Shown: piece after piece, positions 5,462 through 11,720 of the stretch
How positions within the stretch are numbered: the stretch's first letter is position 1
Layout of the letters: each line of letters begins with the position of its first letter
Assembly (NCBI GenBank): GCA_022798855.1
Contig: JAAWNI010000051.1
Span: 1 to 11,862, forward strand
Reading direction: 5' to 3'
Length of the DNA stretch: 11,862 nt
Origin: Lawsonibacter sp.
GTDB lineage: Bacteria; Bacillota; Clostridia; Oscillospirales; Oscillospiraceae
Translations under genes and position numbers: made by a program
Notes under the pieces: model-generated
Told to the model about the DNA's origin: nothing
What the model saw: only the letters and a program-made list of their open reading frames with translations
Database searches by the model: none

Positions 5462-5488
5462 GATATTCCATCGTTCGGAGTGATACCA

Positions 5489-7336
5489 ATGCCATATTTG
5501 CCCACCTACGACTCACGGGACAGCCGTTACAAGTCCCCCTATGGGGCGGTGTCCTCCGGGACGCAGGTACAGCTTACCCTGCGCCCGCCCAGAGCGGAGT
5601 GCTTTTCCCACGCCAGCGTCAACGTCCGCTTTGAGAGCCGGTTCAACGAAATACTTATCCTGAAAATGCCCTGGCAGGGCCACGATTTGGGGCAGGACCT
5701 GTTCTCCGTGGAGCTGGACACCACCGGCTATGTGGGGCTGGTGTGGTATTCCTTCCGGCTGGAGAAGCTGAACGGCCGCGGCCAGGAGCTGGGCCCCTAC
5801 CAGCTCACCGTCTACGACGGGGCGCGGGAGGCCCCCAGCTGGTTTGGCGAGGGGGTCACCTACCAGATTTTCCCCGACCGCTTCCGCCGCAGCAAGGTCC
5901 CCGACCCGGAGGGCCTGGTGGGGGGGCGCACCGTCCACCAGAGCTGGGAGGAGTTCCCCGAGTACCGCCCCGACGACCAGGGGGAGGTGCGCAACCGGGA
6001 CTTTTTCGGCGGGGACTTCCAGGGCGTGCTGGAGAAGCTGGACTATTTGAAGAGCCTGGGGGTGGAGACGCTCTACTTCAACCCCATTTTCGAAGCGGCG
6101 GAGAACCACCGCTATGGCACCGCCGACTACAGCCGGGTGGACCCGATGCTGGGGACAAACGAGGACTTTGCCCGCCTGTGTGAGGAAGCCCACAGGCAGG
6201 GGATGCGGGTCATGCTGGACGGGGTGTTCAACCACACCGGATATGTCAGCCGGTATTTCAACGGCGACGGCTTCTACCCCGAGGCGGGGGCCGCCCAGAG
6301 CCAGGAGTCCCCCTATTATTCTTGGTTCAACTTCACCCAGTGGCCCAACCGGTACGACAGCTGGTGGGGCATTTACTCCCTGCCCGCCGTCAACGAGAAC
6401 GACCCCGGCTATCGGGAGTTCATCTTCGGCGGCAAGGACAGCGTGGTCCGCCGGTGGCTCCGGGCCGGGGCGGACGGCTGGCGTCTTGACGTGGCCGACG
6501 AGCTGCCAGACGACTTTGTCCACGGAATCCACGAGGCGGCCCGGGCGGAGAAGCCCGACGCCGTCATCATCGGCGAGGTCTGGGAGGACGGCTCCACCAA
6601 GGTGGCCTACGGCGTGCGCCGCAAGCACATCCTGGGGGGCCACTGTGACGGTTTGATGAACTACCCCCTGCGTTCCGCCATCCTGTCCTTCTTCCAGGGG
6701 GGCGGGGGGGAAGCCTTTGTCAAGGGGATGGAAACAATCCGGGAGAATTACCCCGCTTTCGCCTTCTACTCCTCTATGAATTCCCTGGATACCCACGACA
6801 CCCCCCGCTTCCTCACCCTGCTGGGGGCCGGAGGGGAGTACCGGGACCAGTCCAGGGAGTGGCGGGCCGGCTTTACCCTGTCCCCGAAGCAGCTGAACCG
6901 GGGGCGGAAGCTGCTGAAAGCCGCCGCCCTGCTGCTGTTCTGCTTCCCCGGCTCCCCCACGGTGTACTACGGGGACGAGGTGGGGATGGAGGGCTTTGAG
7001 GACCCCTTCAACCGCCAGACCTACCCCTGGGGCTACGAGGACCAGGAGCTGCTGGAGTGGTATCGGGCCTTGGGCCGCCTGCGGGGCCAGCGCCCCGCCC
7101 TGAGGCGGGGCGGCATCCGGTACGTCTGCGGCAGAGGGCCCCTGCTGGCCTTCGTCCGGGAGTCGGAGGAGGAGCGGCTGCTGTGCGCCTTCAACGCCGG
7201 GAAGGAGAAACAGACCCTCGTTGTGGAGGAGGAGCGGCTTTGCCCGGTCCTGGGCCAGGTGGAGGCTGCCCAGGTGGACGGAGTCTGTGAAATCACCCTG
7301 CCGCCCCGCTCCGGCGCGGTGCTTGAGATGCCATAA
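5489..7336 (+). CDS. GH13 alpha-amylase family enzyme (neopullulanase/cyclomaltodextrinase-like)
   Basis: A 615-aa cytoplasmic glycoside hydrolase, with no signal peptide, expected to cleave alpha-1,4 (and possibly alpha-1,6) links in imported maltodextrins. Residues 1-115 form a beta-rich N-terminal domain of the CBM34/GH13-N type. The TIM barrel begins at FGEGVTYQIFPDRF (119-132). Conserved regions are DGVFNHT (244-250), GWRLDVADE (330-338, nucleophile D334 with R332), GEVWED (362-367, acid/base E363) and SLDTHDTPR (432-440, D437). The full catalytic triad is therefore present. A C-terminal beta domain follows from about residue 535. ATG 5489 is preferred over the in-frame GTG 5480, because CGGAG lies 8 bases upstream of the ATG and overlaps the GTG. 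It ends at a strong terminator. The exact specificity (neopullulanase, cyclomaltodextrinase, maltodextrin glucosidase) is undetermined. Confidence 0.93.
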   Translation: MPYLPTYDSRDSRYKSPYGAVSSGTQVQLTLRPPRAECFSHASVNVRFESRFNEILILKMPWQGHDLGQDLFSVELDTTGYVGLVWYSFRLEKLNGRGQELGPYQLTVYDGAREAPSWFGEGVTYQIFPDRFRRSKVPDPEGLVGGRTVHQSWEEFPEYRPDDQGEVRNRDFFGGDFQGVLEKLDYLKSLGVETLYFNPIFEAAENHRYGTADYSRVDPMLGTNEDFARLCEEAHRQGMRVMLDGVFNHTGYVSRYFNGDGFYPEAGAAQSQESPYYSWFNFTQWPNRYDSWWGIYSLPAVNENDPGYREFIFGGKDSVVRRWLRAGADGWRLDVADELPDDFVHGIHEAARAEKPDAVIIGEVWEDGSTKVAYGVRRKHILGGHCDGLMNYPLRSAILSFFQGGGGEAFVKGMETIRENYPAFAFYSSMNSLDTHDTPRFLTLLGAGGEYRDQSREWRAGFTLSPKQLNRGRKLLKAAALLLFCFPGSPTVYYGDEVGMEGFEDPFNRQTYPWGYEDQELLEWYRALGRLRGQRPALRRGGIRYVCGRGPLLAFVRESEEERLLCAFNAGKEKQTLVVEEERLCPVLGQVEAAQVDGVCEITLPPRSGAVLEMP

Positions 7337-7339
7337 AAT

Positions 7340-7388
7340 ACCGCCCCGCCTTCCCTGAATAGAGGGAGGGCGGGGCGGTTTGCTTAGG
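7340..7388 (+). terminator. Rho-independent terminator after the amylase gene
   Basis: A 17-bp stem (7340-7356 with 7363-7379) with one G-T wobble and loop GAATAG begins 3 bases after the TAA stop. It is followed by the short T-containing tail TTTGCTT. The stem is very GC-rich. It ends the plus-strand gene run and also lies in the convergent region facing the minus-strand operon. Confidence 0.85.
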
Positions 7389-7420
7389 GCTTGCTGTTCA
7401 TATCGATTACCTCTTTCCTG

Positions 7421-7675
7421 TAAACGGAATCCCCCCGCCACCAGGCTGCGCCTGGCGGCCTGCCCTACCCCCTCTGTCCCTTCGGGACATCTCCCCCTGA
7501 CAGGGGGAGTCGGCCCCCTTTAACAAGGGGGGCTTGGGTGCTCGAAGGCCCCGGTCCTGCCCCAAAGGCCCCCTTGCGAAAGGCTGCGCCCACAGGCGCG
7601 TTTCGAGGACAACCGCCGCAAAGCGGCGGCTCTTAGTCCGAGATGGCTGGCACGGCGCAGCCGTGACTGGGGGAT
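7421..7675. repeat. Family-3 palindromic repeat, copy A (~255 bp)
   Basis: Ends are CGGAATCCCCCC on the left and GGGGGATTC on the right. Internal hairpins include CCAGGCTGCGCCTGG, GTCCC-TTC-GGGAC, CTCCCCCTGACAGGGGGAG and CCCCCTTTAACAAGGGGGG. The right end carries CACGGC-GCA-GCCGTG. The left ~115 bases recur at 7702-7817 with only a few differences. Compared with copy B it carries an extra stretch around 7578-7645 (including CCGCCGC-AAA-GCGGCGG). No ORF with an RBS is present, so I regard the whole stretch 7389-7974 as non-coding repeat. Confidence 0.85.
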
Positions 7676-7702
7676 TCTGTAATATAGAGCTGGTTCACTT
7701 GA

Positions 7703-7954
7703 CGGAATCCCCCCGCCACCAGACTGCGCCTGGCGGCCTGCCCTACCCCCTCTGTCCCTTCGGGACATCTCCCCCTGACAGGGGGAGTCGGCCCCCTTTA
7801 GCAAGGGGGGCTTTTGGGTGCTTCTCTTCCACCCCTGCTTTTTTTGATAATCCGGAGCAGCCTGTAGCCGTCCCAGCTCTTTCGTCCCCCGCAGGGAAAG
7901 GCCCCCTTGCTAAAGGGGGCTGGCACCGCCGCAGGCGGTGACTGGGGGATTCCG
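7703..7954. repeat. Family-3 palindromic repeat, copy B (~252 bp)
   Basis: Terminal inverted repeat CGGAATCCCCC / GGGGGATTCCG. The left half is near-identical to copy A. The middle (about 7820-7890) is unique and contains a T-rich run. The right half has CCCCCTTGCTAAAGGGGG and CACCGCC-GCA-GGCGGTG. It begins 20 bases after the stop of the minus-strand operon, so its stems may terminate that transcript (on the minus strand, CCCCCTTTAGCAAGGGGG is followed by CCTTTCC). Confidence 0.85.
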
Positions 7955-7974
7955 TTACTGAAAGCTGTTTCGGT

Positions 7975-8670
7975 TCATTCCCCCAACGTCCCGCTCTTTT
8001 CCAGCAGGAGGGCGCCGTCCGCCCGGTACAGGGCCAGGGTATAGCCGCCGCCCCGCCACCAGTATTCGCCGTAAGCGGTGAGCGGGGTCTGAACCGGGAA
8101 GAGCCAGGTCCCGTTTCCCGTATTCCACCCCTGTCCCGACCATTGGTGGCTGGTTTCCTGGTAAAGCTGGCGGAAGGCCAGCTCCGCCCGGGCAGCCTCC
8201 TCCGGGACGTTGACAAACATCAAGGGAAACACAAAGCTCCTGGACTCCGGCTCATAGAGGACGGCGTGGGCGTCAGCGAAGGGGGCGGGGGTGGGGCCGT
8301 CCTCCAGGGGGTAGGAGTCCACCCGCCACTGGCCCTGGCCGCAGGCCGCCGCGGCCACACGCTCCCCGGCGATCCCCAAAAAGGCGGGCTGGCGCATACT
8401 GACGGCGAGGCCATCCTCCCCTCCATACATCTTTTCCCGCCTGGTGCCGGCAAAGACGATCTCGCTCCGGGGCAGGAGATGGGTGCGTTCCAGGCGGCGG
8501 AACTCCATCTCCGCTGTGGGCAGAGGGCTGCCCAGTCTTATCCAGATGGCCCAGAGAAGAAACGCAATCATGAGCAGATCGACCATCAGGAAGCCTTTTT
8601 GCTGGGCGGGGCTGAGGTCCTCGCTTTTCATCAGGAGAAACCGCTTCACCCTTTTCCAAAATTCCTTCAT
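7975..8670 (-). CDS. Single-pass membrane protein B2 of the PadR operon, 231 aa
   Basis: I do not recognise a named family. A basic cytoplasmic N-terminus (MKEFWKRVKRFLLMK) leads to one membrane helix at about residues 27-44 (FLMVDLLMIAFLLWAIWI). An extracytoplasmic region of roughly 185 residues, rich in aromatic residues and predicted beta-strands, follows. The segment FRRLERTHLLPRSEIVFAG just after the helix aligns with FQKIEGAYLLAPSRLVLQV in the gene at 9477. The C-terminal parts (YTLALYRADGALLLEKSGTL versus YRLTLADAQGNVLAEQSGVF) also align, so the two are paralogues. The ATG at 8670 overlaps the upstream stop as ATGA, with AAGGTGAGGG as the RBS, indicating translational coupling. It is last in the five-gene operon. 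An accessory or ligand-sensing partner of the A2 protein is a reasonable guess, nothing more. Confidence 0.85.
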   Translation of the reverse strand: MKEFWKRVKRFLLMKSEDLSPAQQKGFLMVDLLMIAFLLWAIWIRLGSPLPTAEMEFRRLERTHLLPRSEIVFAGTRREKMYGGEDGLAVSMRQPAFLGIAGERVAAAACGQGQWRVDSYPLEDGPTPAPFADAHAVLYEPESRSFVFPLMFVNVPEEAARAELAFRQLYQETSHQWSGQGWNTGNGTWLFPVQTPLTAYGEYWWRGGGYTLALYRADGALLLEKSGTLGE

Positions 8671-9464
8671 TCCACCCTCACCTTCTCCTCCACCGGGACG
8701 GACAGGACAAAGCCGCCCACCCCGCTCTCCAGCTCCAGGGACGCCCGGTCCCCGGGCGTCCAGCCCTCCGCCGGAATGTAGATCAGAAACTCCTTCCAGC
8801 CCACGCCCCAGCGGTGCAGCAGCCAGGAGGGGCGGCGGACTGTCTCCCGGGGCTCCGCCTCATCTCCTACCCAGCGGGCGTCGCCCTGGCCGGCCATCCG
8901 GTATCTGGCCCCGTCGGGGCCCGTTGCCGTCAGTCCCGCCAGAACAGCGTCCCCGTCCACCCGCTCCCAGAACCGGGGGGAGGAGGCCCGCAGCGCCAGC
9001 TGAATGTGGTCCTTCCCCTCCGGCCGGTCCAGAAAGGCCGCCCCGGTGATCTGGAAGGTATAGCCCCCCACCTGGGCGGCGTCCCCGTCCTTGATCTGGT
9101 GGTAGACCCGTCCGCCGTTCCGCCCCCAGATGGAGCAGTCGATCCCCCGGCAATTGGAGCTGAGCACCAAACTGGCAAACATCAGCAAAGGCATCACCCA
9201 CTGGCTGGCCTGCCACAGCCAGCCCAGCCAGGGCTTATGCACCTTGGCCAGGGCGGTTTTCAGCTCCTCCGGGTCCCCCATGGCGGCCAGGGCCCGGCTC
9301 TGGGCTTCCGCTTCCGGGATGTCGGGGAAAATGCGCCGCAGATCGGCTTTTTTGTCCTCCAGGTGGCCCTCCAGCTCCCTGCGGACCCGCTTCCGGTCCA
9401 GGTGGAACCGAATGCCGGACACCGCCGTGTCCAGCCACTGGTCCTGTTTGAAATCAAGGAACAT
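8667..9464 (-). CDS. HAAS/permease-prefix-like membrane protein A2, 265 aa
   Basis: Residues 1-85 form a helical cytoplasmic domain of the PadR-associated HAAS/permease-prefix type. Key patterns are RELEGHLEDKKADLRR (29-44) and EAQSRALAAMGDPEELKTAL (53-72), then HKPWLGWLW before one membrane helix at about 87-103. The outer part (about 120-265) looks like an Ig-like beta-sandwich (GGYTFQITGAAFL, HIQLALRAS, GFVLSVPVE). The first 90 residues align without gaps to the gene at 10232 (54 identical by hand count), so it is a paralogue. The start at 9464 is supported by TAGGAGG upstream. The upstream gene ends 12 bases earlier and the downstream gene overlaps by ATGA. It likely acts in envelope sensing or signalling with PadR; it lacks the multi-pass permease domain to which such prefixes are often fused. 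Confidence 0.87.
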   Translation of the reverse strand: MFLDFKQDQWLDTAVSGIRFHLDRKRVRRELEGHLEDKKADLRRIFPDIPEAEAQSRALAAMGDPEELKTALAKVHKPWLGWLWQASQWVMPLLMFASLVLSSNCRGIDCSIWGRNGGRVYHQIKDGDAAQVGGYTFQITGAAFLDRPEGKDHIQLALRASSPRFWERVDGDAVLAGLTATGPDGARYRMAGQGDARWVGDEAEPRETVRRPSWLLHRWGVGWKEFLIYIPAEGWTPGDRASLELESGVGGFVLSVPVEEKVRVE

Positions 9465-9476
9465 ATTGATATCCTC

Positions 9477-10235
9477 CTACCATATATGCAACCGCTGGTC
9501 CGGGGGAAAGACCCCGGACTGCTCCGCCAGGACGTTTCCCTGGGCATCGGCCAGGGTCAGCCGGTATGGCTGTTCCATCTGCTCTGCGGTGAACCAGGGG
9601 CCGTACCACATCAGCATTTCCATGGCGCAGCTCTGGCCCTCCCGGTGGTTGACGTGGGGGGCGAACTGGAAGATGAACCAGCCGTCCTCCCGCCGCTGGG
9701 CCTGGGCGGTGAAGGCCTCCAGCCCCTGGATGGCAGTCCAGCCAGGCAGGCCCCGGTGCGGTGCGGGGTCTTCAATGCCCATCAGGCCCAGCTCCAGCGT
9801 GGCGTCCACCGCCTCCTCCGGCCCGCCCCACAGGGCAGCTACCGCGCCGTTGTCTTCATTTTTCGCCGGGAGGAGGACGGCCACGAGCCCCTCCTTGGGC
9901 AGGACCTGGTGCAGAAGAGCCTGATAGCGGTTCAGGTTGAGGGGGCTGCCTGCGCCGTCAAATTTCGTGGCGCTGCCAACGGCGATCCAGCTGTCCCCCT
10001 CGGAGAGGAAGCCGGTGGACCAGCCGTCCTCCACCTGGAGGACCAGCCGGGAGGGGGCCAGGAGATAGGCACCCTCGATTTTTTGGAAGGCGTCATAGGC
10101 AGTGAAGCAGGGCCAGTCCAGCAGATGCACTGCCAGCGCCCCCAGCGCCGCCGCAGCGGCCAGGTTGCGGCGGACCCGCCACCGCCGGGGCAGCTTGGGC
10201 AGGCGGCTCCACAGTTTTTTCAGCCGCTTTTTCAT
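9477..10235 (-). CDS. Single-pass membrane protein B1 of the PadR operon, 252 aa
   Basis: Unrecognised family. A very basic N-terminus (residues 1-23, ten or more Lys/Arg) precedes one membrane helix at about 24-40 (NLAAAAALGALAVHLL). The positive-inside rule therefore places the roughly 210-residue remainder outside. After the helix, YDAFQKIEGAYLLAPSRLV resembles the same region of B2. A second similar block near the C-terminus (YRLTLADAQGNVLAEQSG) supports paralogy. The outer part has alternating hydrophobic patterns suggestive of beta-sheet, with helices around 105-150. The start is ATG at 10235, overlapping the A1 stop (ATGA), with GGGAGGTGG as the RBS. The gene sits between the two HAAS-type genes, so the A-B pair is duplicated as a unit. 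Function is unknown. Confidence 0.86.
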   Translation of the reverse strand: MKKRLKKLWSRLPKLPRRWRVRRNLAAAAALGALAVHLLDWPCFTAYDAFQKIEGAYLLAPSRLVLQVEDGWSTGFLSEGDSWIAVGSATKFDGAGSPLNLNRYQALLHQVLPKEGLVAVLLPAKNEDNGAVAALWGGPEEAVDATLELGLMGIEDPAPHRGLPGWTAIQGLEAFTAQAQRREDGWFIFQFAPHVNHREGQSCAMEMLMWYGPWFTAEQMEQPYRLTLADAQGNVLAEQSGVFPPDQRLHIW

Positions 10236-11005
10236 CTCCCCACCTCCCTTGTCAGGTCCAGCACCAGGTCCAGCCCCTCCCGCAGCCGGGAGTGGACCCG
10301 CAGCTCCTTCGCCGCAGGGGGGACCCCCTCCAGGGCCAGGTCCCGCTGGCTCCAGTTCCAGCCGTCCAGAAGGCTCCGGGCTGTGCCGATCTCATAGGTG
10401 TTCCCCAGGTCGTCCTCGACCCACAGGTGATTGATGGCCATCTGGTTGACCTCCCAGGGCCGGTCCCAGGTGATCCGCAGGCGGATGTAGAGGCAGTCCC
10501 CCTCCGGCTCCCGCCATCTGGCCCCATGGGTGGCGGAGACTACGCTCCGCCCCAGCCGGGCTTTCCCCTCCACGTGGAGGACCGCCAGCCGCTCCCCCTC
10601 CCAGCCGGGGGCGCCGTCCTCATACAGGGCCTCGCCCACCGTTCGGACCTCCTGGAGCTTCTGCCAGCGCTCCCCCAGTGAGGGCAGGCCGCTGTCCAGG
10701 ACCAACACCAGCACCAGCGCCAAAGCGGCCCACACTATGGCCCGGCTGGCCGTCCACAGATACCCCAGCCAGGGCCGGTGGACGCGGGCCAGCTCCTGCT
10801 TCACCTCCCAGGCGTCCCCCATGGCGGACAGGGCCCGCTCCTGGGCTTCCTGCTCCGGGATGCCCGGGAAGACGCGCCGCAGGTCCGCCTCCTTGTCCTC
10901 GAAGTGGGCCCGCAGCTCGGCCCGTACCGCTTCCCGGTCGGGGCCGAACCGGATGCCGGAGACTGCCACGTTCAACCAGGTGTACAGCGCCATGATCTGC
11001 CTCAT
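10232..11005 (-). CDS. HAAS/permease-prefix-like membrane protein A1, 257 aa
   Basis: Second gene of the PadR operon. Residues 1-85 form the helical HAAS/permease-prefix-like domain (REAVRAELRAHFEDKEADLRR at 24-44, abbreviated core AELRAHFEDK; EAQERALSAMGDAWEVKQEL at 53-72). RPWLGYLW then leads into a membrane helix at about 88-104 (rich in A/L/V). The outer region has a beta-sandwich look: CLYIRLRITW, LWVEDDLGNTYEIG and LALEGVPPAAKELRV are patterns typical of Ig-like ligand or partner domains in Firmicutes surface proteins. I chose ATG 11005: it has GGGAGGG five bases upstream, and it makes the protein align from residue 1 with paralogue A2. Frame-open sequence upstream of it overlaps padR and is a shadow. 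padR ends 11 bases before it. The downstream gene overlaps by ATGA. Confidence 0.87.
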   Translation of the reverse strand: MRQIMALYTWLNVAVSGIRFGPDREAVRAELRAHFEDKEADLRRVFPGIPEQEAQERALSAMGDAWEVKQELARVHRPWLGYLWTASRAIVWAALALVLVLVLDSGLPSLGERWQKLQEVRTVGEALYEDGAPGWEGERLAVLHVEGKARLGRSVVSATHGARWREPEGDCLYIRLRITWDRPWEVNQMAINHLWVEDDLGNTYEIGTARSLLDGWNWSQRDLALEGVPPAAKELRVHSRLREGLDLVLDLTREVGR

Positions 11006-11016
11006 AGCCGCCCTCC

Positions 11017-11361
11017 CTACGCCAGGGCGTTGGCCCCGCCCGACAGCACCTGCTCCACCCCCTGGTGGAACGCCGCCCACTCCGCCCGCTTGCCGTCCAG
11101 CAGCTTTTTGCCCTTGCGGGTGAGCTTGTAGTACTTCCGCGTCCGCCCGGTGGGGGCCTCCCGCTGGTAGGAGGACAGGCACCGGTCCTTCTCCAGCCCG
11201 TGGAGGATGGGGTACAGCGTCCCCTCCTTCATCTGGAACAGGTCGTTGGACCGCCGGGACAGCTCCTCGATCATCTGGTAGCCGTACATGTCGCCCCCCT
11301 CCAGAAGGGAGAGCACCAGCATCGTCCCGCTTCCCGCCATCAGGCCCTTGTCAAACTTCAT
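11017..11361 (-). CDS. PadR family transcriptional regulator
   Basis: A 114-aa winged-helix regulator of the short PadR class (PadR-s2 type, no long C-terminal domain). From ATG 11361: MKFDKGLMAGSGTMLVLSLLEGGDMYGYQMIEEL is the N-terminal helix and HTH entry. FQMKEGTLYPILHGLEKD holds the recognition helix. RTRKYYKLTRKGKKLL forms the wing and is the family hallmark, followed by a dimerisation helix. ATG 11361 is preferred to ATG 11370 because AAAGGA is 8 bases upstream of the former and nearly abuts the latter, and family members usually begin MxFxKxL. It heads a five-gene operon. Operon-heading PadR proteins usually repress their own promoter, and the upstream palindromes support that here. 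The inducer is unknown. Confidence 0.93.
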   Translation of the reverse strand: MKFDKGLMAGSGTMLVLSLLEGGDMYGYQMIEELSRRSNDLFQMKEGTLYPILHGLEKDRCLSSYQREAPTGRTRKYYKLTRKGKKLLDGKRAEWAAFHQGVEQVLSGGANALA

Positions 11362-11402
11362 GTTTACCATCCTTTCCTTTTTCGCTTGTCCGGAGATGTT
11401 TT

Positions 11403-11471
11403 GTAGGGCGCGCCGCTCTCCTGCCGCCCGCCACCGCTGCGATACGGCGCGCCGAGGCCGTCACGCCCTAC
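11403..11471. repeat. Family-1 palindromic repeat, second complete 69-bp copy
   Basis: Ends GTAGGGCG and CGCCCTAC form a perfect 8-bp terminal inverted repeat, and GGCGCGCC occurs twice inside. It has the same length (69 bp) and end signature as the copy at 535-603, with a different interior. It lies between the predicted padR promoter and the padR start, so it would be transcribed as part of the leader. Confidence 0.82.
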
Positions 11472-11502
11472 GGCAGCCCTCTCCACATTACCTTGTTGCT
11501 CT

Positions 11503-11537
11503 AGGTATAGTATACCTTGATAATCTAGGTATGTCAA
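11503..11537 (-). promoter_or_regulatory. padR promoter with overlapping palindromic operators
   Basis: On the minus strand, TTGACA (11537-11532) and TATACT (11514-11509) are separated by exactly 17 bases. AGGTATA-C-TATACCT (11503-11517) is a perfect 7-1-7 palindrome covering the -10. A third half-site at 11527-11532 pairs with it as ATACCT-9-AGGTAT. On the minus strand, TACCTAGA occurs twice as a direct repeat. This layout fits cooperative autorepression by the PadR encoded downstream. Confidence 0.78.
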
Positions 11538-11600
11538 GGGCGGGATTGCGCCTGTCTCAGAAATTTGGAAAGTCTTCGGGAATGCTTACCGCCGCGTCAT

Positions 11601-11720
11601 GCGGGGGGATTCCGTTTACAGGAGATCTGTAGGGCGCGACGACCCCGGCGCGCCGTTCTCTGGCAATATCCGTTCTCTGGCGGCGGGGGGATTCTATTTA
11701 AAGAAAGTTTCCGATGAACC
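11601..11720. repeat. Mosaic of family-3 ends and a family-1 fragment
   Basis: 11601-11623 is an exact 23-base inverted copy of the left end of copy A (7416-7438). 11629-11654 is a GTAGGG family-1 fragment matching 43-67 in reverse. CCGTTCTCTGGC is repeated directly at 11653-11664 and 11670-11681. GCGGGGGGATTC at 11684-11694 is another family-3 end. No gene is seen in 11538-11720. Confidence 0.7.

Noticed and set aside
5480..5488. GTG start for the amylase
   Set aside because: The only RBS-like sequence (CGGAG) overlaps this GTG and is correctly spaced for the ATG at 5489.
5513..7441. Long minus-strand open frame opposite the amylase (642 codons)
   Set aside because: Shadow of the GH13 gene caused by high third-position GC; it also crosses the terminator and contains no recognisable motif.
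7520..7804. Small ORFs inside the family-3 repeats
   Set aside because: Frames recur only because the repeat recurs; no RBS, no sensible protein composition, and stems interrupt them.
7421..7954. Possible CRISPR array
   Set aside because: Only two long imperfect copies with palindromic structure; no short regular repeats with spacers and no cas genes.
8814..10397. Long plus-strand open frame opposite the A and B genes
   Set aside because: The minus-strand genes have RBSs, ATGA overlaps and paralogous alignments; the plus frame is compositionally biased and motif-free.
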